Below, piece after piece: positions 22,785 to 31,616 of a stretch of 64,000 nt of DNA (positions are counted from its first letter, which is position 1; the number at the start of each line of letters is the position of its first letter). Both the position numbers and the translations under genes were made by a program. The notes below the pieces were generated by a model, which did no database searches, had not been told where the DNA came from, and saw only the letters and a program-made list of their open reading frames with translations. The stretch is from Hydrogenophaga sp. (GTDB lineage Bacteria > Pseudomonadota > Gammaproteobacteria > Burkholderiales > Burkholderiaceae_C): the NCBI GenBank assembly GCA_030653975.1, contig JAURYH010000047.1, forward strand, positions 62,001 to 126,000, read 5' to 3'.

Positions 22785-23097
22785 AAGCCGCGGAATTTAT
22801 GGGCCTGTAGCCGGAAAGGCCACATGGCACAAGGGCTGAACGCCAAGCGCTTGATTTCAATGCGTTTTGCACTGCCTGTTTTCTCATCGAACTGTCGGAA
22901 GCCACGCCCACAGCGGGCTGGCGGATGTTGGGATACCGGTTCTTCACAAAGTTATCCACAGAATCTGTGCATCGGGTCGGACCGGTTGCAGGATCCCAGG
23001 CGAAGGTTTTCCGGCCGTTCACCACCAGGTGGTGAGACATAATCTTGGGGATTGCATTCGGGCCGCCAAACTGGCGGCTTTTGTCTGGAGCCCTGAT
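22785..23097. other. Divergent intergenic region xseA/exbB with a DnaA box
   Basis: 313 bases without a convincing gene. It contains a perfect DnaA-box-like nonamer and an overlapping inverted repeat (annotated separately). The last bases hold the GGAG ribosome-binding site of the TTG-started exbB gene. Confidence 0.6.
22952..22969 (+). promoter_or_regulatory. Perfect DnaA-box nonamer overlapping an inverted repeat
   Basis: TTATCCACA at 22952-22960 matches the DnaA-box consensus exactly. The overlapping CACAGAATCTGTG (22957-22969) is a palindrome with 5-base arms. A single box could regulate xseA or exbB, or be chance. No other clear box, AT-rich unwinding element, dnaA or dnaN is near, so this is not an origin. 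Confidence 0.35.
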
Positions 23098-23739
23098 TTG
23101 ATTTCCATCATACAAGCCGCTGGCTGGCCGATCTGGCCCCTGATCATCTGTTCCGTCCTGGGTATGGCCCTCGTCATCGAGCGGTTCATCAGTCTCAAAA
23201 CAGTCAAGATCGCGCCACCGAAACTGCTTGACGAAGCCATCATGGTGTCGCGCAATGGCGTGCCCGGCGCCGATGTGGTCAACCAGCTGGAGCAGAACTC
23301 GGCGCTCGGCGAAGTGCTCGCCAGTGGTTTCCGCGCGCTCAACAGCAACCCACGGGTCAGCGAAGACGACTTGCGCTCCAGCCTCGAAGGTGCAGGACGC
23401 CAGACGGCCGCCAAACTGCAACGCTACCTGGGTGCGCTGGCCACCATCGCGTCGGCCGCCCCGCTGCTGGGCCTGCTGGGCACGGTCATCGGCATGATCG
23501 AAATCTTCGGATCGCAAGCCGGTGATGGCGGCATGGGCACGGTCCCCGGCGGGGGCAATCCCGGCCAGCTGGCGCATGGCATCTCGATCGCGCTGTACAA
23601 CACCGCCTTTGGCCTCATGGTGGCCATCCCGGCCCTGATCTTCTGGCGCTACTTCCGCGCCCGGGTCGACGATTACCTGCTGATCATGGAAATCGCTTCC
23701 GAGCGTTTCGCCCGTCACCTGCTGACCCTGCGCAAATGA
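23098..23739 (+). CDS. exbB: ExbB/TolQ/MotA-family proton channel protein
   Basis: Inner-membrane subunit of the proton-driven energiser that powers TonB- or Tol-type transport. A TTG start at 23098 (preceded by GGAG at 8 bases) gives 213 residues beginning with Ile-Ser-Ile-Ile after the initiator. The first membrane helix is about 10-28, and the helix pair (about 120-145 and 165-185) carries the family segments APLLGLLGTVIGMIEIF and GISIALYNTAFGLMVAIPAL. exbD follows after 55 bases. TonB is not in the window, so the partner transport system is unknown. Confidence 0.9.
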   Translation: MISIIQAAGWPIWPLIICSVLGMALVIERFISLKTVKIAPPKLLDEAIMVSRNGVPGADVVNQLEQNSALGEVLASGFRALNSNPRVSEDDLRSSLEGAGRQTAAKLQRYLGALATIASAAPLLGLLGTVIGMIEIFGSQAGDGGMGTVPGGGNPGQLAHGISIALYNTAFGLMVAIPALIFWRYFRARVDDYLLIMEIASERFARHLLTLRK

Positions 23740-23794
23740 CGCTTCACACCCTCTTTCACGCGCGCGGCGCGGCGCGGCCTGCCCGGGAGGCGGC

Positions 23795-24232
23795 ATGAAC
23801 TTTCGGCCCGGCTCCCGCGATGAACCCGAGATCAACCTGATCCCGTTCATCGACATCCTGCTGGTGGTGCTGATCTTCCTGATGCTCACCACGACCTACA
23901 GCAAGTTCACGCAGCTGCAGGTCAACCTGCCGGTGGCCGATGCCCAGGCGCAGCGCACCGAACCCAAAGAAGTGATCGTTTCCGTCAGCAGCGACGGACG
24001 TTACGCGATCAACAAGGACATGCTCGAAGGCTCGGGTGTGGAGATGCTGACCCGCGCACTGTCCCAGGCATCACAAGACAGCCGCGAGGTGTTCGTCGTC
24101 ATCAGCGCGGACGCTGCTGCCACACACCAGTCGGTCATCAACGTGATGGACGCCGCCCGTCGTGCCGGCCTGGTGCAGATCACCTTCGCCACCCAGCAGT
24201 CGGGTTCCCAGCGCGCGCGCAGCAAGCCCTGA
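23795..24232 (+). CDS. exbD: ExbD/TolR-family biopolymer transport protein
   Basis: Partner of ExbB. 145 residues: a short cytoplasmic start, one membrane helix (about 15-37, NLIPFIDILLVVLIFLML) with the essential Asp of the proton path, then a periplasmic domain (60-145) with SADAAATHQSVINVMDAAR. The stop is followed after 2 bases by the GTG of lpxK, so the exbB-exbD-lpxK-ycaR-kdsB genes are probably one operon. Confidence 0.93.
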   Translation: MNFRPGSRDEPEINLIPFIDILLVVLIFLMLTTTYSKFTQLQVNLPVADAQAQRTEPKEVIVSVSSDGRYAINKDMLEGSGVEMLTRALSQASQDSREVFVVISADAAATHQSVINVMDAARRAGLVQITFATQQSGSQRARSKP

Positions 24233-24234
24233 CC

Positions 24235-25341
24235 GTGCCCTTGCCCCAGCCACAGCCACAGCGCCTCGACCACGGCCAGGCCCGCTGGCAGGGCATCTGG
24301 CGGACCCGCGGTCCGCTGGCCCATCTGCTCTGGCCCGTCTCGGTTCTTTATGGCGGGTTGTCCTGCCTGCGACGATGGCTGTATGCGAACGGAATTCTGA
24401 AGATCACCCGTCTGCCGGTGCCGGTCATCGTGGTGGGTAACGTGGTGGTAGGCGGCGCCGGCAAGACGCCGACCGTGCTGGCCCTGCTGCAACACCTGCA
24501 ACAGCGTGGCTGGCACCCGGGCGTGGTGTCGCGCGGACATGGTCGCCGTGGCACCGCCGTGCTGGAGGTGCTTCCCGACACGCCAGCCACCGACAGCGGC
24601 GACGAGCCCGCCCTGATCCGGCGCAGTGCTGGCGTGCCGGTGTTCGTGGCGGCCCGCCGCTCCGAGGCCGGCCAAGCCCTGCTCGCAGCGCACCCCTGGG
24701 TGGACCTGATCGTCTGCGACGATGGCCTGCAGCACCTGGCGCTGGGCCGCGACCTGTCGGTGGCGGTGTTCGACGATCGCGGCACCGGCAACGGCTGGTT
24801 GCTGCCCGCCGGCCTGTTGCGCGAGCCCTGGCCGCCCGGGAAGGGCAATCCCTTTCGACCGGACCTGGTGTTGAACCAGCGCAGCGAATCCCCCGCCATG
24901 GTACTGACGACCACGCCGCTCGAACGGCCGCCCGATCTGCCTGTTTTCGAAGCCACGCGGCGCCTGGCCGATCACGCCATCGGACCGCAGGGACAGCGCC
25001 GTCCCCTGGGTGATTTCCAGGACCAAGCCGTCACGGCGCTGGCCGGCATCGCACGCCCCTCGGTTTTTTTCGACATGCTGCGCGCCCGCGGGCTCACCCT
25101 GGCCGCAACCGTGGCGCTGCCCGATCACGCAGGTCAACAGGCCTATGCAGAACTGCTGCAGCAGAGCACAGGCCCGCTGCTGTGCACCGAAAAGGATGCG
25201 GTCAAGCTGTTCGCCTGCAGGCCTCAGCCGGCCGCGGGCGATGCCTATCAGGCCTGGGCGATCCCGCTGGAGTTGCGTCCCGACGCGGCCTTCTTTGAGG
25301 CGCTGGACCATCGACTCGCGTCAATCCGGCGCATCCGCTGA
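24235..25341 (+). CDS. lpxK: Tetraacyldisaccharide 4'-kinase
   Basis: Phosphorylates the lipid A disaccharide precursor at the 4' position at the inner membrane. A GTG start 2 bases after exbD gives 368 residues. The N-terminal region (24-50) holds a membrane-associated hydrophobic helix. The P-loop VVGGAGKTPT is at about 71-80 and the conserved VSRGHGR and CDDGLQH segments follow. It works with kdsB, lptFG and msbA, also present in the window, in lipopolysaccharide assembly. Confidence 0.95.
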   Translation: MPLPQPQPQRLDHGQARWQGIWRTRGPLAHLLWPVSVLYGGLSCLRRWLYANGILKITRLPVPVIVVGNVVVGGAGKTPTVLALLQHLQQRGWHPGVVSRGHGRRGTAVLEVLPDTPATDSGDEPALIRRSAGVPVFVAARRSEAGQALLAAHPWVDLIVCDDGLQHLALGRDLSVAVFDDRGTGNGWLLPAGLLREPWPPGKGNPFRPDLVLNQRSESPAMVLTTTPLERPPDLPVFEATRRLADHAIGPQGQRRPLGDFQDQAVTALAGIARPSVFFDMLRARGLTLAATVALPDHAGQQAYAELLQQSTGPLLCTEKDAVKLFACRPQPAAGDAYQAWAIPLELRPDAAFFEALDHRLASIRRIR

Positions 25342-25365
25342 CCATCTGCCGACTATCATTCCCGC

Positions 25366-25572
25366 ATGGACACCAAACTGCTTGAACTGCTGGTCTGCCC
25401 GGTCACCAAGGGCCCGCTGATCTTTGATCGTGAGAAACAGGAACTGATCTCCCGCAGTGCGCGGCTGGCCTACGCCGTGCGCGACGGCATCCCGATCCTG
25501 CTGGAGCACGAGGCCCGCCCGATCACGGAAGAAGAAGCGGCCCGCCCGCCCCGCCCTTCACCGGCCCCATGA
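25366..25572 (+). CDS. ycaR: Trm112/YcaR-family small protein
   Basis: 68 residues with the family start [18 protein letters not shown] and the segment [17 protein letters not shown]. YcaR-like proteins commonly sit between lpxK and kdsB; the role in bacteria is unclear. Only one of the zinc cysteines of the Trm112 fold is kept. The stop overlaps the kdsB start by four bases. The C-terminus is a Pro-rich tail. Confidence 0.9.
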   Translation: MDTKLLELLVCPVTKGPLIFDREKQELISRSARLAYAVRDGIPILLEHEARPITEEEAARPPRPSPAP

Positions 25573-26354
25573 GCCTGGACCTGGCTCCAGGCGCGTTCAC
25601 CGTGCTGATTCCGGCACGGCTCGCTTCAAGCCGCCTGCCCGACAAGCCGCTGGCCGACATCGGTGGCCTGCCGATGGTGGTGCGTGTGGCGCAGCGCGCA
25701 CAGCAGAGTCGCGCCAGCCGCTGTGTGGTCGCTGCAGACGACGCACGCATCGTCGCAGCCTGTGAAGCGCACGGCATCACTGCCCTGCTCACACGCACCG
25801 ACCACGCTTCCGGCAGCGACCGACTGGCCGAAGCCTGCGAACAACTGGGCCTGGCGGATGACGCCGTGGTGGTCAATGTGCAGGGTGATGAGCCGCTGAT
25901 GGACCCGGTGCTGATTGACGCCGTGGCACTGGACCTCCAGCGCCGCACAGACTGCGTGATGAGCACCGCGGCGCACGCCATCGATCACATGGCCGACTTC
26001 CTCAACCCGAACATCGTCAAGGTGGTGCTCGACCGCGCACAGACCGCGTTGTACTTCAGCCGTGCGCCCATTGCGTGGTGGCGTGATGGCATGGCCGATG
26101 CGTCCAACCGCAACGCCCTGCCCTCGCCCGCGCCTTTGCGCCACATCGGCATCTACGCCTACCGCTCGGGCTTTCTGCGCCGCTTTCCGGCACTGGAGCC
26201 CGCGCCCATGGAGCGGACCGAATCGCTGGAACAGTTGCGTGTGCTCTGGCATGGCGAACGCATCGCGGTCCATGTGAGCGCGCAGGCCCCCGGGCCGGGG
26301 GTCGACACCCCCGACGATCTGGAGCGCGTGCGCGCGCTCTTTGCCCCCGGCTGA
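25569..26354 (+). CDS. kdsB: 3-deoxy-manno-octulosonate cytidylyltransferase
   Basis: Makes CMP-KDO, the donor for KDO transfer to lipid A. 261 residues with [17 protein letters not shown] near the N-terminus, the nucleotide segment [14 protein letters not shown] and [12 protein letters not shown] near 185. It overlaps the upstream small gene by four bases; adk follows 153 bases downstream under its own leader. Confidence 0.96.
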   Translation: MSLDLAPGAFTVLIPARLASSRLPDKPLADIGGLPMVVRVAQRAQQSRASRCVVAADDARIVAACEAHGITALLTRTDHASGSDRLAEACEQLGLADDAVVVNVQGDEPLMDPVLIDAVALDLQRRTDCVMSTAAHAIDHMADFLNPNIVKVVLDRAQTALYFSRAPIAWWRDGMADASNRNALPSPAPLRHIGIYAYRSGFLRRFPALEPAPMERTESLEQLRVLWHGERIAVHVSAQAPGPGVDTPDDLERVRALFAPG

Positions 26355-26495
26355 GTGCTGTTTTCAGCGCTTTTTGACCTGGCCACGCTGTAAGCCAGCG
26401 TCTGGTTGGCGCGTGCTATCCTCGAACGGTCGCCCCCGGATCCCGGACCCGGGTGCTGCCGCCTGAGGTCAGCGGCCCTCCATTTGAAACTCTGA

Positions 26496-27164
<669 letters not shown>

Positions 27165-27185
27165 TCCGGCTCTGCAACCCACAGG

Positions 27186-27210
27186 AACCCGGCCGCGTGC
27201 CGGGTTTTTT
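27186..27210 (+). terminator. Intrinsic terminator of adk
   Basis: Stem AACCCGGC/GCCGGGTT with a short loop, then a T-run. It also sits just downstream of the convergent DUF6152 gene. Confidence 0.85.
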
Positions 27211-27223
27211 GTGTCCGGGCGGT

Positions 27224-27703
27224 TCAGGCGGGACCAGACCTCAAGCCATAGGTCCTGCCGTCCAGAAAGACGTATTCGGCCCGCAGGACAGCGGCGCCCT
27301 GTTCGTCCTTGAAGGTGAAACCAACCATCGATACAGCGGCCCCGGTCCTGATTTCGGGCATCTGCCACTGGCCCAGGCGAAACAGCGGCGCGAATTCGAT
27401 GGCCCAGCGCCGGTCGCGCCGCGTGGGCAGGACTGTCTTGGCCAGCAAGGCGGGTCCGTCCACGTTGGCGGTCTGCGCCGGCAAGGGCCGCTGAGCAAGA
27501 TCCGTCGGCAAGGCCAGGGTTTCGGGCAGTTCCAGCACCAGTTCGACATGGGGGTTGCGCCATTTCACCTCCACCGCCTGACCCTCCAGATAGATGGGCC
27601 GGCTCTGGTCAAAACTGCTCCAGCCGTGGTGGGCCCGTGTGGCGGCGCTCAAGCCGGAAAGACCCAGCCAGGTGCCGGTCTGGATGAAGAGTCGTCTGCG
27701 CAT
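27224..27703 (-). CDS. DUF6152 family exported protein (Tat-like signal)
   Basis: 159 residues from the ATG at 27703. The N-terminus MRRRLFIQTGTWLGLSGLSA has a twin-arginine-like motif (RRLFIQ) and a weakly hydrophobic stretch ending before AHHGWSSFD. The segment YLEGQAVEVKWRNPHVELVL matches the DUF6152 family, whose function is unknown. Last of three minus-strand genes after asparaginase and the DUF6644 protein (11-base gap), so probably co-transcribed. The Tat route is inference from the motif. Confidence 0.75.
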   Translation of the reverse strand: MRRRLFIQTGTWLGLSGLSAATRAHHGWSSFDQSRPIYLEGQAVEVKWRNPHVELVLELPETLALPTDLAQRPLPAQTANVDGPALLAKTVLPTRRDRRWAIEFAPLFRLGQWQMPEIRTGAAVSMVGFTFKDEQGAAVLRAEYVFLDGRTYGLRSGPA

Positions 27704-27714
27704 CGCTGCCTCCT

Positions 27715-28134
27715 TCACACGTAGCCAATCCAGCGCCCACAGGTCAGCACCAACAGCCAGATGACGGTGGAGGCCCCCATGAGCGTGCGTGCCGTGCCGT
27801 CGAGCCGCTGCAGCGAGCCCCGGACGTGGAACCAGGCGGCATTGCAGGCTGCCAGCAGCAACAACAGCATCTTGGCTGTGAACACCCGATTGGCCAACAG
27901 TTCCCCGGCCTGGGTGGAAAACATCAGCAGACCCGAGGCAGCCGCCAGGCAGAAGCCCAGACCCACCAGCGTGAGACTCAGTCGGGCCAGCGCAGGCAAC
28001 GGCAAGGCCGCACCCCAGCCGAACACCCGCAGCTCCAGCAGGATCAGATTGCCCAGCAACAGCGCAACACCGAGGATATGCACCACCTCCAGCATGGGAT
28101 AGGCCCAGGGATGGGCGCCCAGCGCCTGGAACAT
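27715..28134 (-). CDS. Small polytopic membrane protein (DUF6644-like)
   Basis: 139 residues, largely hydrophobic, with about four membrane helices (near 15-33, 48-68, 80-98 and 118-136). The segment YPMLEVVHILGVALLLGNL with its conserved His is typical of DUF6644/DUF2214-like proteins, which may bind haem. The function is unknown. It starts 3 bases after the asparaginase stop and is followed by the DUF6152 gene, a pair often found together. Confidence 0.7.
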   Translation of the reverse strand: MFQALGAHPWAYPMLEVVHILGVALLLGNLILLELRVFGWGAALPLPALARLSLTLVGLGFCLAAASGLLMFSTQAGELLANRVFTAKMLLLLLAACNAAWFHVRGSLQRLDGTARTLMGASTVIWLLVLTCGRWIGYV

Positions 28135-28137
28135 GGC

Positions 28138-29118
28138 TCAGCCCTCCAGCAACTCCAGCGCCAGCGCGATGCGCGCCTTGACCGGCGTGAGGCTGCGCGC
28201 GTCCGTCAGCAACTGCCCCGGATGCGGCAACAACGGGCCGTGCACACATCGGCTGGTCCGAACCACGCGCACGCCCATGGTCTGCGCTTCGAGCAAAGCC
28301 GCCTCCAGCGCATGGTGCACCGTGCCGTTGCCGGTTCCCGCCACCACGATGCCGCGCACCAAGGGGCCCGGCACCGAATCACCGCGGAACAACAGGGCGC
28401 GAACCAGCGTGCCATCGGCGTCGGCGTGGCTGGTCAGCATGACCACCGGCGGCAAAGCCTGAGCCGACTGGATGCGCTGCAGTGCAACCGCGTCCCAGCC
28501 CCCGGTCTCGCAAGCCGAGGGCCAGGAGCGAAACAGCCGCAGCCGACCTTCTTCCACACAGCCCAGCGGCCCGGCATCACCCGAGTCAAACGCATCTACC
28601 CGGTAGGTGTGCACCTTGCTCACGTCGGCCGCGCTGTGGATCTGTCCCGCACACACCAACACGACGCCTTGCGCCCCAGGTTGGCTGGCAACCGCCAGCG
28701 CGTCGACCAGGTTCTGTGGCCCGTCAGGCACCAGCGCCGTGGCCGGCCGCATCGCACAGGTGAACACCACCGGCTTGGCCGGGCGCAACACGGTCTGCAG
28801 GAAGAAAGCGGTCTCCTCGATGGTGTCGGTGCCGTGGGTGATCACCACCGCGTCCACTTCGGGCCGCTTGAGGTGAAAGGCCACCCGGATGGCCAGTTGC
28901 TGCCAGAGTGCAAAGCCCATGTCCTTGCTGTCCACCTGGGCCACCTGCTCCACTTCCAGCGGCAGTCCCGCCATGGACGGAATCGATGCCAGCAGGTCTT
29001 CGACACGGACCTGCCCCGCCACGTACCCAACGCCATCCCCGGGCCGGGTTGCCCGGCCGGCGATCGTGCCGCCCGTGCCCAGAATGACGCACCGCCGGGT
29101 TTCCATTGCATCTGCCAC
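28138..29118 (-). CDS. L-asparaginase family amidohydrolase
   Basis: Hydrolyses L-asparagine to aspartate and ammonia. 326 residues with the two Thr motifs: GTGGTIAG near 14-21 and THGTDTIEETAFFL near 95-108; the Ser/Asp pair lies in QVDSKDM. No signal peptide is seen, suggesting the cytoplasmic class. A second ATG four codons in (METRRCVILG) is also possible. First gene of a three-gene minus-strand run and divergent from lexA, sharing the region with two SOS boxes. Confidence 0.85.
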   Translation of the reverse strand: MADAMETRRCVILGTGGTIAGRATRPGDGVGYVAGQVRVEDLLASIPSMAGLPLEVEQVAQVDSKDMGFALWQQLAIRVAFHLKRPEVDAVVITHGTDTIEETAFFLQTVLRPAKPVVFTCAMRPATALVPDGPQNLVDALAVASQPGAQGVVLVCAGQIHSAADVSKVHTYRVDAFDSGDAGPLGCVEEGRLRLFRSWPSACETGGWDAVALQRIQSAQALPPVVMLTSHADADGTLVRALLFRGDSVPGPLVRGIVVAGTGNGTVHHALEAALLEAQTMGVRVVRTSRCVHGPLLPHPGQLLTDARSLTPVKARIALALELLEG

Positions 29119-29135
29119 TTGCCAAGTCTCCCAAA

Positions 29136-29151
29136 CTGATTAAAAATACAG
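29136..29151. promoter_or_regulatory. LexA (SOS) box 1
   Basis: CTGATTAAAAATACAG matches CTGT-N8-ACAG with one mismatch in the left half; the spacer is AT-rich as usual. It lies 93 bases upstream of the lexA ATG and 18 bases from the asparaginase start. Confidence 0.75.
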
Positions 29152-29154
29152 GCA

Positions 29155-29170
29155 CTGGATAAGAAAACAG
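29155..29170. promoter_or_regulatory. LexA (SOS) box 2
   Basis: CTGGATAAGAAAACAG matches CTGT-N8-ACAG with one mismatch. It starts 19 bases after box 1, so two LexA dimers could bind nearly side by side, as in E. coli lexA. Confidence 0.75.
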
Positions 29171-29243
29171 CTTGTTGATCTGACCAGTCCCGGACGCGAG
29201 TCTCACCAGCGTGAGTTCCTCCCCGCATTTTCACGAGGCCCCC

Positions 29244-29930
29244 ATGATCGAGTCGCCGCTTTACCCGCCCAAGCTCACCGCCCGCCAGCAGCAGATTCTG
29301 GAACTCATCCAGAGCGCCATTGCCCGCACCGGTTCTCCGCCCACGCGGGCGGAAATCGCCCATGAGCTGGGCTTCAAGTCCGCCAACGCGGCCGAGGAGC
29401 ATCTGCAAGCCCTGGCACGCAAGGGCGCCATCGAGCTGGTGAGCGGCACCTCGCGCGGCATCCGCCTGCGCAACGAAGACCTCCAATCCATCAACGAGTC
29501 GCGGGGGCGCCAGCTTACACTGCCGCTGCCCAGCCTGTCGCAGCTGATGCTGCCCCTGATCGGGCGTGTGGCCGCCGGCTCGCCCATCCTGGCCCAGGAA
29601 CACGTGGAGCAGACTTACCACGTCGAGCGCAGCCTGTTCCAGCGCACGCCCGACTACCTGCTCAAGGTGCGCGGCATGTCCATGCGGGACGTCGGCATCA
29701 TGGACGGTGACCTGCTCGCCGTGCAATCCACCAAGGAAGCCAAAAACGGCCAGATCGTGGTGGCCCGCCTGGGCGACGACGTGACCGTCAAGCGCTTCAT
29801 GAGGCGCCAGCATCTGATCGAACTGCATGCCGAGAACCCGGACTACAAGACCATCGTCGTCGCACCGGGAGAGCCCTTTGAAATCGAAGGCCTTGCGGTG
29901 GGTCTCATCCGCAACAGCTTCCTGCTCTGA
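29244..29930 (+). CDS. lexA: Transcriptional repressor LexA
   Basis: SOS repressor, inactivated by RecA-stimulated self-cleavage. 228 residues from the ATG at 29244; an upstream in-frame start would add 11 residues without homology. Winged-helix DNA-binding part (1-75, [13 protein letters not shown] and [20 protein letters not shown]), a linker, then the S24 peptidase part with the Ala-Gly cleavage site in GRVAAGSPI, the Ser in GMSMRD and a C-terminal Lys-containing segment. Two SOS boxes upstream indicate autoregulation. Confidence 0.97.
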   Translation: MIESPLYPPKLTARQQQILELIQSAIARTGSPPTRAEIAHELGFKSANAAEEHLQALARKGAIELVSGTSRGIRLRNEDLQSINESRGRQLTLPLPSLSQLMLPLIGRVAAGSPILAQEHVEQTYHVERSLFQRTPDYLLKVRGMSMRDVGIMDGDLLAVQSTKEAKNGQIVVARLGDDVTVKRFMRRQHLIELHAENPDYKTIVVAPGEPFEIEGLAVGLIRNSFLL

Positions 29931-30064
29931 CCCTTCGGGTCTGCGTCGCCTCAGCAGGTGGCGGGCGTTTGGTCTGGTGCGTGATACACGCGCACCAGGC
30001 ACATCCCTGCGCTGGCGACTTCATCCGCAATCCTGCCTGTGTTCAACCCCTTCTGGAGTTTCGC

Positions 30065-30445
30065 ATGGGAATCCGCTTCAACACCAACACCTGGCGCGCG
30101 CCGCTGCTGCTCATCGACAGCTGGTTGCCTCCCTCATTTGAACGGGCGGGCGCCGCTCGCTCGCTACCGCAAATCCTGCAACGCTTTGTCCGCGCCGGCT
30201 GGTTGACCCGTCCCCCAAAGAGCCCTGCGGACAGCCGCACGGGCGTCATCACCGGGCACCGCGTCACCAGCCATGCCATGGTCCGAGCCTGCCATGTGCG
30301 GGTGCTGAGGAGCACGGACACTTCAGGCAGTCCGCGTGCCGATGGGCGGCTGGTGATCTCCGGTCGCATCAACGATGTGTGCGCAGAGCTTGAACGCCTG
30401 GCGGCGCTGGAACTCCAGTCGGAGCCCCCGCAGCTGCGCGCCTGA
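30065..30445 (+). CDS. Conserved hypothetical protein downstream of lexA
   Basis: 126 residues from the ATG at 30065, preceded by GGAG at 8 bases. It has a basic N-terminal part (MGIRFNTNTWRAPLLLIDSW) and a C-terminal segment GRLVISGRINDVCAELERLA, which looks folded and conserved. I recognise no domain. Codon usage fits the neighbours. It lies 134 bases after lexA, but no SOS box is seen in front of it. Confidence 0.55.
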   Translation: MGIRFNTNTWRAPLLLIDSWLPPSFERAGAARSLPQILQRFVRAGWLTRPPKSPADSRTGVITGHRVTSHAMVRACHVRVLRSTDTSGSPRADGRLVISGRINDVCAELERLAALELQSEPPQLRA

Positions 30446-30527
30446 ACCCACCCGGCTGTGCCGCACGGCCGGGAACAACCAGCCGCGACACATGGATCGC
30501 GGTGGTCCTGCGGGCACAATAGAGGCC

Positions 30528-31535
30528 ATGAATATTGTGATCCTTGACGACTACCAGGATGTGGTCAGAAAACTGCCCTGTGCCAGCAAACTGGCACCCT
30601 ATCCTGCCAAGGTTTTCACCAACACCGTCAAGGGCGTGGGCCAGCTTTCGGTCCGACTGCGCGATACCGATGTGCTGGTTCTGATCCGTGAGCGCACCCA
30701 GATCACACGGCAACTGCTTGAAAAGCTGCCGCGCCTCAAGCTGATCGTGCAAACGGGCCGCGTCGGGCCTCACATCGATGTCAATGCCTGCACCGAGCGT
30801 GGCATCGCAGTGGCTGAAGGCGTCAGTTCGCCGGTCGCCGCCGCCGAACTGACCTGGGCGCTGATCATGTCGTCCATGCGCCGGATTCCGCAATACGTGG
30901 CCAGCCTCAAACACGGTGCCTGGCAACAATCGGGGCTGAAGGCGGCATCCATGCCATCCAATTTTGGGCTGGGCATGGTGCTGAACGGCAAAGTGCTGGG
31001 CATCTGGAGCTATGGCCGCATCGGCAAGCTGGTCGCGTCTTATGGCCGCGCTTTCGGGATGCGCGTGATCGTCTGGGGCAGCGAAACAACCCAGGCACAG
31101 GCCGCTGCCGACGGCTACGAACTTGCCACCAGTCGCGAGCAATTGTTCGATACCTCGGATGTCCTGAGCCTGCATCTGCGTCTCGGAGAACAAAGCGCCG
31201 GCTGCGTCACGCTGGAAGACCTCTCCCGCATGAAACCCACGTCGCTGCTGGTCAACACATCGCGCGCTGAAATCCTGGAGTCTGACGCCTTGCTGGCAGC
31301 GCTCAACCGGGGCCGTCCCGGCATGGCTGCCATCGACGTGTTTGAATCCGAACCCATACTGCAGGGGCATGCCCTCCTGCGGCTGGAAAACTGCATTTGC
31401 ACCCCCCACATTGGCTATGTGGAACTCGACAACTACGAAATCCTGTTTTCGTCCGCATTCGATAACGTGGTCAACTTCATCAAGGGCACGCCGACGCACA
31501 TCCTGAATCCGGGCGCGTTGCAGGTTCGCCGCTGA
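30528..31535 (+). CDS. D-2-hydroxyacid dehydrogenase family protein
   Basis: NAD-dependent 2-hydroxyacid dehydrogenase. 335 residues. The catalytic triad is present: Arg in NTSRAEILE, Glu in DVFESEP and His in CTPHIGYVE. The nucleotide fold GIWSYGRIGKLV has Ser in place of the second glycine of the usual GxGxxG pattern, which may alter cofactor fit. The substrate is unknown. A bidirectional terminator follows. Confidence 0.85.
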   Translation: MNIVILDDYQDVVRKLPCASKLAPYPAKVFTNTVKGVGQLSVRLRDTDVLVLIRERTQITRQLLEKLPRLKLIVQTGRVGPHIDVNACTERGIAVAEGVSSPVAAAELTWALIMSSMRRIPQYVASLKHGAWQQSGLKAASMPSNFGLGMVLNGKVLGIWSYGRIGKLVASYGRAFGMRVIVWGSETTQAQAAADGYELATSREQLFDTSDVLSLHLRLGEQSAGCVTLEDLSRMKPTSLLVNTSRAEILESDALLAALNRGRPGMAAIDVFESEPILQGHALLRLENCICTPHIGYVELDNYEILFSSAFDNVVNFIKGTPTHILNPGALQVRR

Positions 31536-31556
31536 AACGACCCCTCCTCAGGTAAA

Positions 31557-31598
31557 CAAAAAAAAGCGCCCGGAAGAACCTTCCGGGCGCTTTTTTTG
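31557..31598. terminator. Bidirectional terminator between the hydroxyacid dehydrogenase and FimV-like genes
   Basis: Perfect 12-base arms AGCGCCCGGAAG/CTTCCGGGCGCT with a three-base loop, A-run on the left and seven T on the right, between convergent genes. Confidence 0.92.
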
Positions 31599-31616
31599 CG
31601 TGGTCTGGCAGACTGT

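Noticed and set aside
22785-23097. Replication origin at the DnaA box
   Set aside because: Only one clear box, no AT-rich unwinding region, and no dnaA, dnaN or parAB nearby.
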